A stretch of 64,000 nt of DNA from the NCBI RefSeq assembly GCF_003284585.1, contig NZ_QKRX01000009.1, forward strand, positions 1 to 64,000, in the 5' to 3' direction. The position numbers were made by a program, and so were the translations under genes. The notes below the pieces were generated by a model, which was not told the origin of the DNA, did not search any database, and saw nothing but the letters and a program-made list of their open reading frames with translations. Numbering within the stretch: the stretch's first letter is position 1; each line of letters starts with the position of its first letter. The stretch comes from Nitrincola tibetensis. GTDB taxonomy: Bacteria > Pseudomonadota > Gammaproteobacteria > Pseudomonadales > Balneatricaceae. This document shows positions 8,206 through 18,945 of this stretch, piece by piece.

Positions 8206-9404
8206 GGAGTTGTGTCCTCTTCTCTATCCAGCGCTTGCAACAACTGCGCTCGGGTAATCAGACCTAGGTATTTTTGGTTATCATCGACAACTGGCACGGC
8301 ACAGGGTGCTTGCGCAATAACAGAGATAATTTCACTTAATGAAGAGTCTGCCTTGACGATCGGCAAGTCTAATAAGCAGGCGTTCATCAATGACTTACCT
8401 GACTTTTCAGCCGACCAGAGTGACGCAAGGCTCACAACGCCTTCGAAACGCCCCTCTTTATCCACGACATAACCAAAATCACGATCAGCATCTTGTAACT
8501 GTGCAATGGCCGCCGCAACACCTCCTTCAAGGGTTTTACGGATTATGGTCGATTGCTTGCGACGGCAAATGTCTTTGGCGGTAAACACCTGAGACACATT
8601 CACCCCTTGAAAAAAGGATCGAACATAATCGTTGGCGGGATTATGCAAGATATCATCGGGCGTCCCAACCTGAACCACTTCTCCGCCTTGCATAATGGCG
8701 ATGCGATCACCTATGCGCATGGCTTCGTCCAGATCATGCGAAATAAAGACAATGGTGCGCTGATACTTGGCTTGCAATTGAACCAGCTCATCCTGCATAC
8801 CTGTGCGGATTAGCGGATCCAGCGCTGAAAAGGCTTCGTCCATGAGCAACACTTCAGGGTCGATGGCCAAGGCACGTGCCAAGCCTACACGTTGCTGCAT
8901 CCCACCGGACAATTCATCTGGGTAGGCATGCAGATGCGACTCAAGCCCTACTTGCTGCAAGGCTTGCATGGCTTTTTCATGGCGTTCGCTAACGGGCACG
9001 CCTGCGAGTTCCAAGCCAAATGCTGTGTTTTCCAACACGGACAAATGCGGCATCAAGGCAAACGACTGAAACACCATGCTGATTTTCTTGAGACGAACTT
9101 GGCGCAATGCCTCGTCTGACATGGCGGCAATGTTTTCGCCATCGAGCAATACTTGACCTGCGCTGGGTTCAATCAGACGATTAAGCAAACGCACCAAGGT
9201 TGATTTTCCGGAGCCGGATAAACCCATAATGACGAATATTTCGCCAGTATGAATTTGAAGAGAGACATCTTTAACGCCGAGTGTCATTCCCGTCTCGGCG
9301 AAAATTTGGTCTTTATCGATGCCCTGCTTTGCCATTTCAATGGCTTTCTTTGGCTCATCACCAAAGACTTTGTATAGATTTTTAACTTCGAGTTTTGTGC
9401 TCAC
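8202..9404 (-). CDS. proV: Glycine betaine/proline betaine ABC transporter, ATPase
   Basis: 400 aa, start GTG 9404 after an AAGG site. The motifs are Walker [10 protein letters not shown] (61-69), signature LSGGMQQ (165-171), Walker B VLLMDE (185-190) and the switch-histidine segment [10 protein letters not shown]. The C-terminal about 120 residues are a pair of CBS domains, the regulatory part of OpuA/ProV ATPases that can sense ionic strength. It powers import through ProW and is first gene of the operon. The AT-rich 9405-9495 segment should hold the osmoregulated promoter. Confidence 0.96.
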   Translation of the reverse strand: MSTKLEVKNLYKVFGDEPKKAIEMAKQGIDKDQIFAETGMTLGVKDVSLQIHTGEIFVIMGLSGSGKSTLVRLLNRLIEPSAGQVLLDGENIAAMSDEALRQVRLKKISMVFQSFALMPHLSVLENTAFGLELAGVPVSERHEKAMQALQQVGLESHLHAYPDELSGGMQQRVGLARALAIDPEVLLMDEAFSALDPLIRTGMQDELVQLQAKYQRTIVFISHDLDEAMRIGDRIAIMQGGEVVQVGTPDDILHNPANDYVRSFFQGVNVSQVFTAKDICRRKQSTIIRKTLEGGVAAAIAQLQDADRDFGYVVDKEGRFEGVVSLASLWSAEKSGKSLMNACLLDLPIVKADSSLSEIISVIAQAPCAVPVVDDNQKYLGLITRAQLLQALDREEDTTP

Positions 9405-9495
9405 TCGCCAACCTTAGGTTTAGTTAATATCAAGCCTCACAATATATTGCATTGCAAAGCACTCATTTAACCTACCTGATTTCCAACAAAAAAGC

Positions 9496-9522
9496 AAAAA
9501 AAAGCCCAGGAGAACCTGAGCC
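9496..9522 (-). terminator. Rho-independent terminator of the PH-domain gene
   Basis: Read on the minus strand, GCTCAGG and CCTGGGC pair around a TTCT loop and are followed by eight T. It lies about 50 bases after the stop at 9573 and insulates proV from upstream transcription. Confidence 0.75.
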
Positions 9523-9572
9523 TTGACATTCAAATTAAATAGGAAGGATCTATAACGGAATTCATTAAGGGA

Positions 9573-10115
9573 TTAAAGCGATGGTTCCTTAAGTAGCAAA
9601 TGATCGAAGGCATCTTTTGTTTCATCGTAATGCAATACATAAGCCAATGTAATTGAACTATCACCACGACCAATCACTTTCAGCGTTCCTGTATTCATTA
9701 GCTTTCCTATTAAGCTCTGCTCCAATAAAACGCCATCAACTGAGCGCAGATAAAGCTCTTGCTTGCGTTGAAACAGCAAGCCAGAACGATTCGTTAGCCG
9801 GTAGTTTGTCACCTCATCGCGCAAGGTCAGTGGGTGCAACAACCGAGAAACGGCTTTTATAAAAAACCAGACAGCGACGGCCAAAATCGCAAGACTCACC
9901 CAGAGCGCAGGTATACCAAAGCCAGCACCAAAGTACTCGCTCACGATATCACGGTACCACTCAATAACCGCCCAGTTATCCCAAAAAGGCTGTGCGCTGT
10001 TCGCGTTTTGCGATAATAAATAGAACACAACCGCAATAAACAGACGCACCAAACCCGCTAGGTAAATTAGCGGATGACGCTTAATGACTAGGCGTGTGAC
10101 TTCATTTTCTAACAT
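9573..10115 (-). CDS. Membrane-anchored bacterial PH-domain protein
   Basis: 180 aa. There are two hydrophobic segments (about 15-35 and 68-92). A bacterial PH-like (bPH2, YdbS/YdbT type) domain follows, in which YRLTNRSGLLFQ begins the first strands and the domain ends with TGTLKVIGRG. The role of the family is poorly known; members sit in the inner membrane with the PH fold in the cytoplasm. It is 158 bases downstream of hutC on the same strand and has its own terminator. It may be co-transcribed with hutC, but no histidine-related role is known to me. Confidence 0.8.
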   Translation of the reverse strand: MLENEVTRLVIKRHPLIYLAGLVRLFIAVVFYLLSQNANSAQPFWDNWAVIEWYRDIVSEYFGAGFGIPALWVSLAILAVAVWFFIKAVSRLLHPLTLRDEVTNYRLTNRSGLLFQRKQELYLRSVDGVLLEQSLIGKLMNTGTLKVIGRGDSSITLAYVLHYDETKDAFDHLLLKEPSL

Positions 10116-10273
10116 AATGGCGATCTCCCTGACGCATTGAAAAGAAATGGGGTTTTACGTGTTTACGTGAGTGTGACACAACACAAGTACTAAAGTTTAA
10201 CATGTAACTATGGCAATTTATCGCACATTGAACAGATTCGCTGCCGTAGCCGTGACTGAACAGCTGCGTGGAT

Positions 10274-10987
10274 TTAGTCCTTACCCAACCGAACCACTGA
10301 GCGCAATTTATAACTGGAACCTGGATGCGTCAACAGTGCGAAGCTGATCAAACGCTCTCCAGACCAAGTTCGACGACTCACTTGCAGGCATGGCATTGTC
10401 GCTTCCACCTTCAGGTACGCCTGCACCCTTTCGTCGGGCAGTACCGCTTCAACAATATGCTCAATGTCAGTTGCTGGGCAGGTTGCAGACAAATACTGGT
10501 TGGGGGTTTGCGCTAAAAAATCTTGCTCTAAATAATGAGGGACAAGATCGGCCGACACGTAGCGGTCTTCAAGCTGGATCGGGACTGAGTTTTCTTTATG
10601 AAGTATTAGGGAATGATAAACGCGACTGCCCGCCATGACACCTAAACGCATGGCCACCCATTCTGAGGCCAACACTGCCTCAAGTTTTATCACGTCACAG
10701 GAGTAGACATGCCCTCTTAGTTGAACCTCCTCGGCAATGTTGCGTATGTCAGTCAAAGGAGATTCCGCTTTAGCATCTGAAACAAAGGTACCAAGTCCTG
10801 GATAACGAACCAGCAGCCCCTCTTGTACCAAATCCCTTAACGCCTTATTGACGGTCATACGACTGACGGAGAATTGAGCCTGCAACACAGCCTCTGTGGG
10901 AATACGATCACCAGACACAAACTGCTTAGCTCGAATGGCGTCCGAAATGTATTGTCTAATCTGCTGATAACGCGGTTGTCTATCCAC
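10274..10987 (-). CDS. hutC: Histidine utilization repressor (GntR/HutC family)
   Basis: 237 aa, start GTG 10987. The N-terminal winged helix (about 1-70, RYQQIRQYISDAI ... SRMTVNKALRDLV) binds DNA and the C-terminal UTRA domain (about 90-230) binds urocanate. HutC proteins repress hut genes until urocanate accumulates. Here the gene is last in the hut cluster, 139 bases after hutH. The palindrome at 16636-16659 ahead of hutI is the likely operator, so the repressor would control its own operon. Confidence 0.93.
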   Translation of the reverse strand: MDRQPRYQQIRQYISDAIRAKQFVSGDRIPTEAVLQAQFSVSRMTVNKALRDLVQEGLLVRYPGLGTFVSDAKAESPLTDIRNIAEEVQLRGHVYSCDVIKLEAVLASEWVAMRLGVMAGSRVYHSLILHKENSVPIQLEDRYVSADLVPHYLEQDFLAQTPNQYLSATCPATDIEHIVEAVLPDERVQAYLKVEATMPCLQVSRRTWSGERLISFALLTHPGSSYKLRSVVRLGKD

Positions 10988-11126
10988 TCAAGTTCATCCC
11001 ACTTAACTAAGGGCTCAAATTGTAAAGACAATATCCCTCTTAAACAATTGCGACAGACGTCACAGCTAGTCAACAAGGCGGGCATGCGACTAAAGCACAC
11101 CCACCCATATCATCATGATCGCTGAC

Positions 11127-12659
11127 TTAAAAGCTTGGCAACAAACCGTGGGTTGCGTAGCCATTAAATGCACCTTGTTTTACCAATTGCTTGGCTTTTT
11201 CTATGTCGGGTGCAAAATAACGATCTTTATCGTAGAAGCTCACCTGATTACGCAGCACGGTTTTTGCAGACTCAATGAGCTCGCTCGATTTTAAGGGTGC
11301 ACGGAAATCCAATCCCTGAGCCGCCGACAGCATTTCGATGGCCAGTATTCCGCTGGTGTTGTCGGCCATCTCGATTAACCGACGCGCCGCAAAAGTCGCC
11401 ATAGATACATGATCTTCCTGATTTGCGGATGTCGGCATGCTGTCAACAGACGCCGGATGCGCCATGCTCTTGTTTTCGGATGCCAGTGCCGCTGCAGTGA
11501 CCTGTGCAATCATAAAGCCTGAGTTAACGCCGCCATTGTTGACCAAAAACGGAGGCAGCTTGCTTAAATGAGTGTCAATCAAAAGCGCCATGCGTCGCTC
11601 GGATAAAGCACCGATTTCAGCCAAGGCCAAGGCCAAGTTATCCGCCGCCATGGCAACGGGTTCGGCATGGAAGTTACCGCCCGAGATAAATTCATTCTGG
11701 TCGGCAAAGACCAGCGGATTATCAGAGACAGCATTTGCTTCGGTCAACAACACCCGAGCCGAGTTGCGAATTTGCTGCAAACAGGCCCCCATGACTTGTG
11801 GCTGGCAGCGCAAGGAATAAGGATCCTGTACTTTTTCACACTGGGTATGGGAGTTGCCCACTTCTGAAGACTCACCCAACAAATAACGATAGGCAGCGGC
11901 CGTGTCAATTTGTTCTTGATGGCCTCTTACTTCGTGGATGCGGGCATCAAATGGGCGACGGCTGCCCAATGCCGCTTCAACCGAGAAGGTGCCCGCCACG
12001 ATAGCGGCCGCGAACAAATCCTCTCCCGCAAACAAACCCTGCAAGGCAAAGGCGGTGGAAGCTTGCGTGCCATTTAGCAACGCTAGACCTTCCTTAGGGG
12101 CCAGCGTTATCGGCTTGAGTCCGGCGATCGCCAAACCTTCTGCACCGCTCATACGACGACCTTGATAATGAACCTCACCCTCACCTAACAGAACGGTACT
12201 CATGTGTGCCAAGGGCGCCAAATCACCAGAGGCACCCACCGATCCTTTTTGCGGAACACAGGGGTAAACTTCAGCATTCACCAACTGAATCAACGCATCA
12301 ATCACCTCATTGCGAATGCCAGAGAAGCCTCTTGCCAACGAGTTGATTTTGAGGACCATCATTAGGCGAACTGTGGAGTCGTCCATCATGTTACCGGTGC
12401 CTGCAGCATGGGATAAAACGATACTGCGCTGCAAAAGCTCTAAGTCTTTGGGTGCGATACGCGTGTTGGCCAGCAGACCAAAGCCTGTATTAATTCCATA
12501 CACAACTCGATCTTCAGCGATAACGCGCTGAACAGCCGCATGGCTTTGATCGATTAGCTCTCGACAGCTAGGATCAAGTGACAGCGCAACAGGTTCTAAA
12601 TTAACGCGACGCAAATCAGCCAGCGTCATTTTTCCAGGTTGAATCATTAAGTTAAACAT
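11127..12659 (-). CDS. hutH: Histidine ammonia-lyase
   Basis: 510 aa, the usual family length. The Ala143-Ser144-Gly145 triad in [14 protein letters not shown] cyclises into the MIO prosthetic group. The active-site stretches YGINTGFG and QDHVSM-like EDHVSM are present. It deaminates histidine to trans-urocanate, the first step of histidine catabolism in the cytoplasm. It lies 59 bases after hutU, with an intercistronic hairpin between. Confidence 0.97.
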   Translation of the reverse strand: MFNLMIQPGKMTLADLRRVNLEPVALSLDPSCRELIDQSHAAVQRVIAEDRVVYGINTGFGLLANTRIAPKDLELLQRSIVLSHAAGTGNMMDDSTVRLMMVLKINSLARGFSGIRNEVIDALIQLVNAEVYPCVPQKGSVGASGDLAPLAHMSTVLLGEGEVHYQGRRMSGAEGLAIAGLKPITLAPKEGLALLNGTQASTAFALQGLFAGEDLFAAAIVAGTFSVEAALGSRRPFDARIHEVRGHQEQIDTAAAYRYLLGESSEVGNSHTQCEKVQDPYSLRCQPQVMGACLQQIRNSARVLLTEANAVSDNPLVFADQNEFISGGNFHAEPVAMAADNLALALAEIGALSERRMALLIDTHLSKLPPFLVNNGGVNSGFMIAQVTAAALASENKSMAHPASVDSMPTSANQEDHVSMATFAARRLIEMADNTSGILAIEMLSAAQGLDFRAPLKSSELIESAKTVLRNQVSFYDKDRYFAPDIEKAKQLVKQGAFNGYATHGLLPSF

Positions 12660-12685
12660 AGTGTATCTATCCTATTCGGTTATCT

Positions 12686-12708
12686 AAGAGAGGGAGATCG
12701 CCCCTCTC
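12686..12708. other. Intercistronic hairpin hutU-hutH
   Basis: GAGAGGG and CCCCTCTC pair around a six-base loop. There is no T-run, so it probably protects or processes the hut message rather than ends it. Confidence 0.45.
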
Positions 12709-12718
12709 CGTCATGGAC

Positions 12719-14392
12719 TTAATCTTTCAACATGGGCAGATCGAGCCCTTGTTCCCGCGCGCACTGTTTAGCAATGTCATATCCGGCATCGGCATGACGC
12801 ATCACGCCCGTGCCTGGGTCGTTGCGCAAAACTCTTGCTAAGCGTCGATGGGCGGCATCGCTACCGTCCGCAACAATGACCACACCCGAATGCTGACTAA
12901 AGCCCATGCCCACGCCGCCGCCATGATGCAGAGACACCCAAGTAGCACCGCCCGCGGTATTCAAGAGCGCATTTAACAACGGCCAGTCGGATACAGCATC
13001 CGACCCATCTAGCATTGATTCGGTTTCACGGTTTGGACTGGCGACAGATCCTGAGTCCAGATGGTCTCGGCCGATCACGATAGGCGCTTTTAGCTCCCCC
13101 GTCTTGACCATTTCATTAAAGGCCAGCGCCAAGCGCGCACGATCTTTTAATCCTACCCAGCAAATTCGTGCAGGAACGCCCTGAAAAGAAATGCGCTCGC
13201 GTGCCATATCCAACCAATTGTGCAAGTGTGGATCGTCTGGGATCAACTCTTTCACTTTTTGGTCGGTTTTATAAATATCTTCAGGATCGCCAGACAAGGC
13301 AGCCCAACGGAAAGGCCCTATTCCTTGACAGAACAAAGGACGAATATAAGCAGGCACAAACCCTGGGAAATCAAATGCATTCTCAACGCCCTTTTCAAAG
13401 GCCATTTGACGGATGTTGTTGCCATAGTCCGTTGTGGGTGCACCTTTTGCTTGCAAGGCCAGCATGGCTCTTACTTGAATCGCCATGGATTCTTTGGCAG
13501 CATCGACAACCGCTTTTGGATCAGTTTCTCTTAGGGCTTTTGCCTGCTCCAAGGTCCAACCTTTTGGCAAATAGCCATTCAGCGGATCATGGGCACTTGT
13601 CTGATCGGTAACGACATCAGGGATGAGGTTACGCTCAACAATTTCGGGATAGATATCCGCGCAGTTACCCAATAGCCCGATAGAAGTGGGCACGCCGGAT
13701 TGCTTAGCTTCCTCAAGTTGCTGCAAGGCTTCATCAAGTGAATAGGCTTTTTTATCGACATAGCCTGTTCTGATTCTAAAGTCGATTCGGGTTTCATCAC
13801 ACTCAACTGCAATGCAATGAAAACCAGCCATCGTCGCCGCCAAAGGTTGAGCACCGCCCATGCCTCCTAGCCCGCCTGTTAAGACCCAACGACCTTGTGT
13901 GTCGCCTTGATAATGCTGTTTAGCCATGGCGACAAAGGTCTCGTAGGTACCTTGCACTATCCCTTGTGAGCCTATGTAGATCCAAGAGCCGGCCGTCATC
14001 TGCCCATACATCATCAGACCCTTGCGATCCAACTCGTTGAAGTGCTCCCAAGTGGCCCAATGTGGCACTAGGTTAGAGTTGGCAATCAAGACACGCGGCG
14101 CATCTGCATGAGTTTGGAACACACCCACAGGCTTACCTGATTGCACCAACAGCGTTTGATCGTCTTCTAAGCGCTTAAGCACCTCGACAATTTTATCAAA
14201 GCATTCCCAATCGCGTGCGGCACGGCCAATACCACCATACACGACCAAATCTTCAGGGCGCTCTGCGACATCTGGATGCAAATTATTCATTAACATGCGC
14301 AAAGCAGCTTCTGTTAACCAACTTTTACATTGAAGTTCTGTCCCAACAGGCGCCTTGATGACACGGGAGGGGTCATGTCGATTTGCGTTCAT
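12719..14392 (-). CDS. hutU: Urocanate hydratase
   Basis: 557 aa, full family length. The tightly bound NAD+ is held by the glycine-rich [11 protein letters not shown] stretch (about residue 175), and the active-site region [19 protein letters not shown] is present in the second half. It converts urocanate to imidazolone propionate. Five bases separate it from the hutG stop, so it is tightly coupled in the operon. Confidence 0.97.
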   Translation of the reverse strand: MNANRHDPSRVIKAPVGTELQCKSWLTEAALRMLMNNLHPDVAERPEDLVVYGGIGRAARDWECFDKIVEVLKRLEDDQTLLVQSGKPVGVFQTHADAPRVLIANSNLVPHWATWEHFNELDRKGLMMYGQMTAGSWIYIGSQGIVQGTYETFVAMAKQHYQGDTQGRWVLTGGLGGMGGAQPLAATMAGFHCIAVECDETRIDFRIRTGYVDKKAYSLDEALQQLEEAKQSGVPTSIGLLGNCADIYPEIVERNLIPDVVTDQTSAHDPLNGYLPKGWTLEQAKALRETDPKAVVDAAKESMAIQVRAMLALQAKGAPTTDYGNNIRQMAFEKGVENAFDFPGFVPAYIRPLFCQGIGPFRWAALSGDPEDIYKTDQKVKELIPDDPHLHNWLDMARERISFQGVPARICWVGLKDRARLALAFNEMVKTGELKAPIVIGRDHLDSGSVASPNRETESMLDGSDAVSDWPLLNALLNTAGGATWVSLHHGGGVGMGFSQHSGVVIVADGSDAAHRRLARVLRNDPGTGVMRHADAGYDIAKQCAREQGLDLPMLKD

Positions 14393-14397
14393 TAGCC

Positions 14398-15363
14398 TTA
14401 TCCTCTTGTTATAGTATAAAACAGACGTGCCGCGACACGCGCTGTATGGTTGTCAATATCATATGTGGGGTTGTATTCGGCGATGTCTGCCACAGCAAGC
14501 TTGCCTGTTGCTTTAATCCCGTCGATTAACGACTCAATTACCTCAACGCTGACTCCGCGTGGTGCAGGCGCACTCACACCCGGCGCGACGGCTGCCGGAA
14601 AGACATCTAAATCAATGGTTAAATAAATCAGATCGCAAGCCTCCATGAAGCTTGCCAATTGCGCACTTGCGGACGGCAAATCCAGCAGCGTCAGGGCTTT
14701 ATCCTTGCGCACGCATACGTTCAATGCATCTGCCCGCTCGAAGAGCGCTAGCGTATTGGCCGTTTCACTCACACCAAAACAGGCGTAATGAAAATCGATA
14801 TTGCGTGCGTTACAGGCCTCGGCGATTTGATAAAAAGGCGTGCCCGAACTGCTCTGCTCGGCTTTTCGCAAGTCAAAATGCGCATCAAAATTAATAATGC
14901 CGATTGTAGGTCGCACGGAGTGATCGGCGATTGTGCGCTCAAGATGGGTCACTAAACCTAGCCAAGAACCATAGGCCACTTCATGCCCACCCCCTAAAAT
15001 AAAAGGGAAGCCACGATGCGCTAACACCAGTGCCACCTGTTCGGCTAAGGCAAGGTGTGCTGCTTCCAATTGCCCATCTTGGCAGTCGATGTTACCAGCG
15101 TCGTATACAGGCAGGTTGGCCTGCCAAGGCAATTGACTCAAGTAACGGCGTAACTGATTGGGCGCTTGCGCGGCTCCAATGCGCCCTTGGTTTCGCTTCA
15201 CGCCCTCATCTGAACAAAAGCCGATGACGACAACGCCGTCAGAGGAAGACTGCCCTGAGGGTGCAAATGGCTGAACACATTGATGCAAGCGCAGTGATAG
15301 CTCAGGCACTTCTTCACGATCGATACGTCCAGACCATGCCTCTTTCATAAATGACTCATGCAT
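14398..15363 (-). CDS. hutG: Formimidoylglutamase
   Basis: 321 aa from ATG 15363. That start has GGAGAGG six bases upstream, whereas the ATG at 15378 lacks a good site. It is an arginase/ureohydrolase family enzyme with manganese ligands in [18 protein letters not shown] and DLDVFP. It hydrolyses N-formimidoyl-glutamate to glutamate and formamide, so this is the short (direct) Hut route. It overlaps the hutI end by eight bases. Confidence 0.93.
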   Translation of the reverse strand: MHESFMKEAWSGRIDREEVPELSLRLHQCVQPFAPSGQSSSDGVVVIGFCSDEGVKRNQGRIGAAQAPNQLRRYLSQLPWQANLPVYDAGNIDCQDGQLEAAHLALAEQVALVLAHRGFPFILGGGHEVAYGSWLGLVTHLERTIADHSVRPTIGIINFDAHFDLRKAEQSSSGTPFYQIAEACNARNIDFHYACFGVSETANTLALFERADALNVCVRKDKALTLLDLPSASAQLASFMEACDLIYLTIDLDVFPAAVAPGVSAPAPRGVSVEVIESLIDGIKATGKLAVADIAEYNPTYDIDNHTARVAARLFYTITRG

Positions 15364-16594
15364 GGCTAACCTCTCCATTAAAAATACGCTGATACACGGC
15401 TCTTACCCCACATTGATACGCCAAATCGGCGGGATGCTGCACATCCCAAACCACAAAGTCAGCTAAGAAACCGGGCCGCAATTGGCCTAAATTCTCCCCC
15501 ATTCCCAGTGCCGACGCTGCATGGCGTGTAACCCCCGCCAAGGCTTCTTCTGGCGTTAAACGAAACAAGGTACAGGCCATATTCATGGCTAAACGCAAGG
15601 AAGCAAAGGGAGATGTACCGGGGTTTAGATCCGTTGCCACCACCATGGGCACTTGATGCTTGCGCAACAGTTCAATCGGCGGCAGGCGTGTTTCTCGCAG
15701 GAAGTAAAAGGCGCCTGGCAGCAGCGTCGCTTGGGTCTTGGCCGCTTTCATGGCCTCAACACCCTCTTCGTCAAGCCACTCTAAATGATCGGCCGACCAA
15801 GCCCCATACCGCGCAGCAAGTGCGGCTCCGTGTTGCTGGGATAGCTGCTCTGCATGAATATGAATACCCAAACCATAGGTGTTGGCAACTTGAAAAAGGC
15901 GCTCACTCTGTGCCGCACTAAAGCCAATGGATTCACAAAATACATCAACCGCATCAACGAGACCTTCGGCAACGGCTAGAGGTAAAAGCTCATCACAGAT
16001 AAAATCGATATAGTCATCCGAACGATCTTTATATTCAGGTGGAAGTGCGTGCGCGGCTAAAAGCGTTGTTGAAATACGAACAGGAAAAATTTGAGCCAAG
16101 TGCCGCGCCACTCTCAAAAGCTTTAACTCTGTTTCTAAATCCAGACCATAACCCGATTTAATTTCAACACAGGTTACACCTTCGGCCATTAAGGCCTGTA
16201 AGCGCGGTGCAGATTCTGCCACCAACTGCTCAAAACTAGCAGCACGCGTTTGCTGTACACTTGAAAGAATCCCACCACCCGCCTTGGCAATTTCCGCATA
16301 GGTGGCACCTTGCAAACGCATTTCAAATTCTTTCGCACGGCTACCTGAGTAAACCAGATGCGTGTGTGCATCAATCAAACCTGGGCTGATCCAGCGACCT
16401 TGCACATCCTGTACATCCAGTCCTTGCAGCGCTTCGACAGCTAGGCTGGACATGGACTCAACATGTGTAATACGCCCGTCTCGCACGCCAATGAAAGCGT
16501 CACTCAGAACACCATAGGGCTCTGTCGAGTCAATGCTTTGGGTTGCAATAGTGGCATTAATCCAAACCCTGTCGCAGGTGCTGAGGTCAACCAT
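15356..16594 (-). CDS. hutI: Imidazolonepropionase
   Basis: 412 aa amidohydrolase. Metal ligands are visible in DAHTHLVYSGSR (HxH), HIHAEQL and the late Asp in ATDLNPGTSPF. It opens imidazolone propionate to formimidoylglutamate. It is the first gene of hutI-G-U-H-C, and the operator palindrome lies 42 bases upstream of its ATG. Confidence 0.96.
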   Translation of the reverse strand: MVDLSTCDRVWINATIATQSIDSTEPYGVLSDAFIGVRDGRITHVESMSSLAVEALQGLDVQDVQGRWISPGLIDAHTHLVYSGSRAKEFEMRLQGATYAEIAKAGGGILSSVQQTRAASFEQLVAESAPRLQALMAEGVTCVEIKSGYGLDLETELKLLRVARHLAQIFPVRISTTLLAAHALPPEYKDRSDDYIDFICDELLPLAVAEGLVDAVDVFCESIGFSAAQSERLFQVANTYGLGIHIHAEQLSQQHGAALAARYGAWSADHLEWLDEEGVEAMKAAKTQATLLPGAFYFLRETRLPPIELLRKHQVPMVVATDLNPGTSPFASLRLAMNMACTLFRLTPEEALAGVTRHAASALGMGENLGQLRPGFLADFVVWDVQHPADLAYQCGVRAVYQRIFNGEVSHA

Positions 16595-16635
16595 AATTTA
16601 TCTCTCTGCAAGTCGTTATAAAACTCGAAACATGT

Positions 16636-16659
16636 AATGTATATATTTGTATATACATT
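16636..16659. promoter_or_regulatory. Probable HutC operator ahead of hutI
   Basis: A perfect inverted repeat with arms AATGTATATA and TATATACATT around TTTG. Nested at 16648-16657 is TGTATATACA, which fits the TGTA-N2-TACA pattern I recall for HutC sites in pseudomonads. Its place just upstream of the first hut gene fits repression by occlusion of the promoter. Confidence 0.7.
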
Positions 16660-16697
16660 AATAGATAAATGACGATTGATCAAGGCTTAGCGTTAAA

Positions 16698-16729
16698 ATT
16701 TTATCGATCGGATTCGATGGCGATAAAAT
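16698..16729 (-). terminator. Possible terminator after the 111-aa gene
   Basis: ATTTTATCG and CGATAAAAT pair exactly across a 14-base loop. Read on the minus strand the second arm runs into TTTT. It would end transcription from the small gene at 16788-17123 before the hut operator. Confidence 0.45.
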
Positions 16730-16787
16730 GTTTGCTGAGCACCTTCAGGAAGACGTACATAGAAAACTGGGCGGAAAAGCAGGCGGT

Positions 16788-17123
16788 CTAGGCCCGCATT
16801 GCAGAAATGGAGGTGTTCGGTTTCGATTGTGCTGCATCAAATGGATAGTATTGAAGCTCGACCTCAACATGACGCACTTGATTTTGATAGGCTTGCTCCA
16901 TGCGCAACTGAAAGCGACGACGCAGGGGTTCGAGATGGCGTTCAAACTCCAATTCCTCAAGACTGGGTAGCTGATCTGTCACTTCAATGCGAAGAGAATG
17001 GAGCTCTGCACTGACACCCGCTCTGAGGTGCGCTCGTAAAAAAATACGATAGCTCGATTGACGTTGAGATACACAGCCTTGCCCGGAATAGGCTTGAAAG
17101 TAAACTTGATTGAGACTTTCCAT
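16788..17123 (-). CDS. Protein of unknown function, 111 aa
   Basis: Starts at ATG 17123, six bases after a perfect AGGAGG ribosome site, which is the main reason to believe it is real; a longer in-frame start exists but lacks a site. It is soluble in appearance and rich in Gln, Arg and Glu. Residues 40-85 look like a long amphipathic helix (EELEFERHLEPLRRRFQLRM). No family recognised. A CCTCCTAG sequence upstream can mask the ribosome site. Confidence 0.6.
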   Translation of the reverse strand: MESLNQVYFQAYSGQGCVSQRQSSYRIFLRAHLRAGVSAELHSLRIEVTDQLPSLEELEFERHLEPLRRRFQLRMEQAYQNQVRHVEVELQYYPFDAAQSKPNTSISAMRA

Positions 17124-17129
17124 AGGTTT

Positions 17130-17182
17130 CCTCCTAGTCACATAAAACCGCACATAACTAAAAATATAAACACGCTAGGAGG
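17130..17182. other. Inverted repeat able to mask the ribosome site of the 111-aa gene
   Basis: CCTCCTAG at 17130-17137 and CTAGGAGG at 17175-17182 are perfect inverted copies 37 bases apart. In a minus-strand transcript starting above 17182, the first arm would be an anti-ribosome-site that pairs with the AGGAGG of the small gene. On the plus strand the other arm is itself a ribosome-site-like GGAGG. Confidence 0.5.
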
Positions 17183-17183
17183 T

Positions 17184-17279
17184 ATAATTGACGAGCAAGC
17201 GGTAAACGAAGCGGAACGCGCTTTAGCTCATTTTATATACCGCCAGCAAGTTGCAATTAAATCAGCGGTTAAGATTTGA
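17184..17279 (+). other. Short coding-like stretch without a start codon
   Basis: After GGAGG at 17178-17182 the plus strand reads open for 31 codons (peptide IIDEQAVNEAERALAHFIY...) with codon use like that of genes. The only codons at the right distance are ATA and ATT. It may be the tail of a decayed gene. The rest of 17280-17440 shows nothing I can identify. Confidence 0.2.
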
Positions 17280-17440
17280 CCAAAACAATAACAGAAATTG
17301 AAATTTGTTCAAGGAATCCAACGGTTTTTTTGTATCAATACACCTTCACTTGACCCAACGCAGACTCGAGCCTGTTTGAATCAATCTTTTCCAGCACCCG
17401 CTTTCCTTACGCCATGTTGCTGCAAGACGTACCTCGCGAC

Positions 17441-18544
17441 TTAAATCCGATACATGCCCTGACTAAATCCCTCGGCAAAACGCAGCTGCGTTTTAGCGAT
17501 CATCTGCTCAGGAACACAGCGCATAGTGATATCCCGAAGTTTTACTGCAACAGGATTCTCAAGATGCGCAAATTTGCCCGCCCACCAAGAGAGTCGACGC
17601 ACAGACTTAACACGACCATGACGCAAACGCTTCAACGTCTCTGCACTCGCCTGCTCCTGAATCAATAATCGATACAAACACCAAGCATCTTCCATTCCCA
17701 ATGCAGCACCTTGCCCTAAATTAGGGGTTACAGGGTGTGCAGCATCGCCAATCAGAATAACCCCTCCCTTCCCCCAACGAACAGCACGATCACACAAAGG
17801 ATGACAGAGCCAGAGCAAATCAGAGGTCAGATGTGAAGCCAACTGCTCTCCTTTTTCACCAAACAAGCACAGCCTTGTTTTGTCTGGAACAAACTGCTCA
17901 ACGGGGTCTTGTTCTAAATGACTGCTTACCCAATAGACATAGGTTTGCTGACATCCGATTGGAATAGCGCCTAAACGATAGCTGCCTTTAAACAACTCAA
18001 TGGCCTTATCATCAAAGGGCTTAGCGTTGATAACCGTTCGCCAGCACCATTGGCCGCTGTATCGATATTCTTGCGAAGGATAACAGGTGTGGCGAATGGA
18101 AGAGCGCAATCCGTCGGCACCAATTAAGTGGGTAGCCACCAATTTCTGATGATCACTCAGCTTAACCTCGACACCCAAGGGATGCTCTTTCCATTCGACG
18201 ATTGAGGTCGATAGAAAAATTTTAGATTTTGGAATCAAACTCAACAATAGACTATGCAAGTCGCCACGATGGACACCTAATGCGAAGTCATTATCCCAAC
18301 GAATCAGTGACGGCTTCTGGCAAGCCCCTAAGCTCATTGATTCAACACGTGTGCTGAGTTGTAGCATTTCACGTAATAAGCCCAGCTCTGACAAAACGGC
18401 TTGTGCATTAGGCTGTAGCAACAAGCCCGTACCGATGGTATTGAGCACTTCGGCACGTTCGACGACACAATATTCTTGACCTGCCTTTTCGAGAAGCGCA
18501 GCTAAGGTAAGCCCTGCGATTCCCGCTCCTTGTATTACTATCAT
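17441..18544 (-). CDS. FAD-dependent monooxygenase (UbiH/salicylate hydroxylase-like)
   Basis: 367 aa from ATG 18544; a TTG two codons earlier is possible. The N-terminal Rossmann motif GAGIAGLTLAALLEKAG (about 6-22) binds FAD. The middle motif GADGLRSSIR is the DG motif of group A flavin hydroxylases, and GDAAHPVTPNLGQGA (about 275-290) closes the FAD site. It would hydroxylate an aromatic or related substrate with NAD(P)H and oxygen. The substrate is unknown. It stands alone, with no pathway partner beside it. Confidence 0.85.
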   Translation of the reverse strand: MIVIQGAGIAGLTLAALLEKAGQEYCVVERAEVLNTIGTGLLLQPNAQAVLSELGLLREMLQLSTRVESMSLGACQKPSLIRWDNDFALGVHRGDLHSLLLSLIPKSKIFLSTSIVEWKEHPLGVEVKLSDHQKLVATHLIGADGLRSSIRHTCYPSQEYRYSGQWCWRTVINAKPFDDKAIELFKGSYRLGAIPIGCQQTYVYWVSSHLEQDPVEQFVPDKTRLCLFGEKGEQLASHLTSDLLWLCHPLCDRAVRWGKGGVILIGDAAHPVTPNLGQGAALGMEDAWCLYRLLIQEQASAETLKRLRHGRVKSVRRLSWWAGKFAHLENPVAVKLRDITMRCVPEQMIAKTQLRFAEGFSQGMYRI

Positions 18545-18945
18545 ATCCAATGATCCAGTTTATCCATAACGCACGCGGTGCATTCCTTAAGCTCAGCCCC
18601 TTTACCTGCAACAAATTATGCAGATAAAGCCCTGACTGAGTTCGTGCAACTTTAATTCACAGTCGCACTTTGTAATATGAATCACCCCATAAATCAAGAA
18701 CAAATGTTTGTTTAGTACATTTGTATGACTTATTGAGCCATAACCTACCTACTTCTATTCGCCGCATAAAATTTCTGATTTGGGCTGGTGGGCTCTAATC
18801 ATACACAAAAGAGACAAATGCCATAGCTGGGCTTGCCAACTTCTTAAAAAATACGTTAGACTTTTGAACACACGTTTGAACCCTTTCTAGGCTGTTTTTA
18901 GTCAGGGGTTCAACAAGGATGATTTCTAATTAACAAGGATTGTAT
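18545..18945. other. Intergenic region with promoters of the monooxygenase and rhs genes
   Basis: About 400 bases without a gene. Near its right end, GAACCC (about 18876) and GGGTTC (about 18907) with inner CTA/TAG pairing form a hairpin in the probable leader of the rhs gene. Otherwise AT-rich sequence with no feature I can name. Confidence 0.35.
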
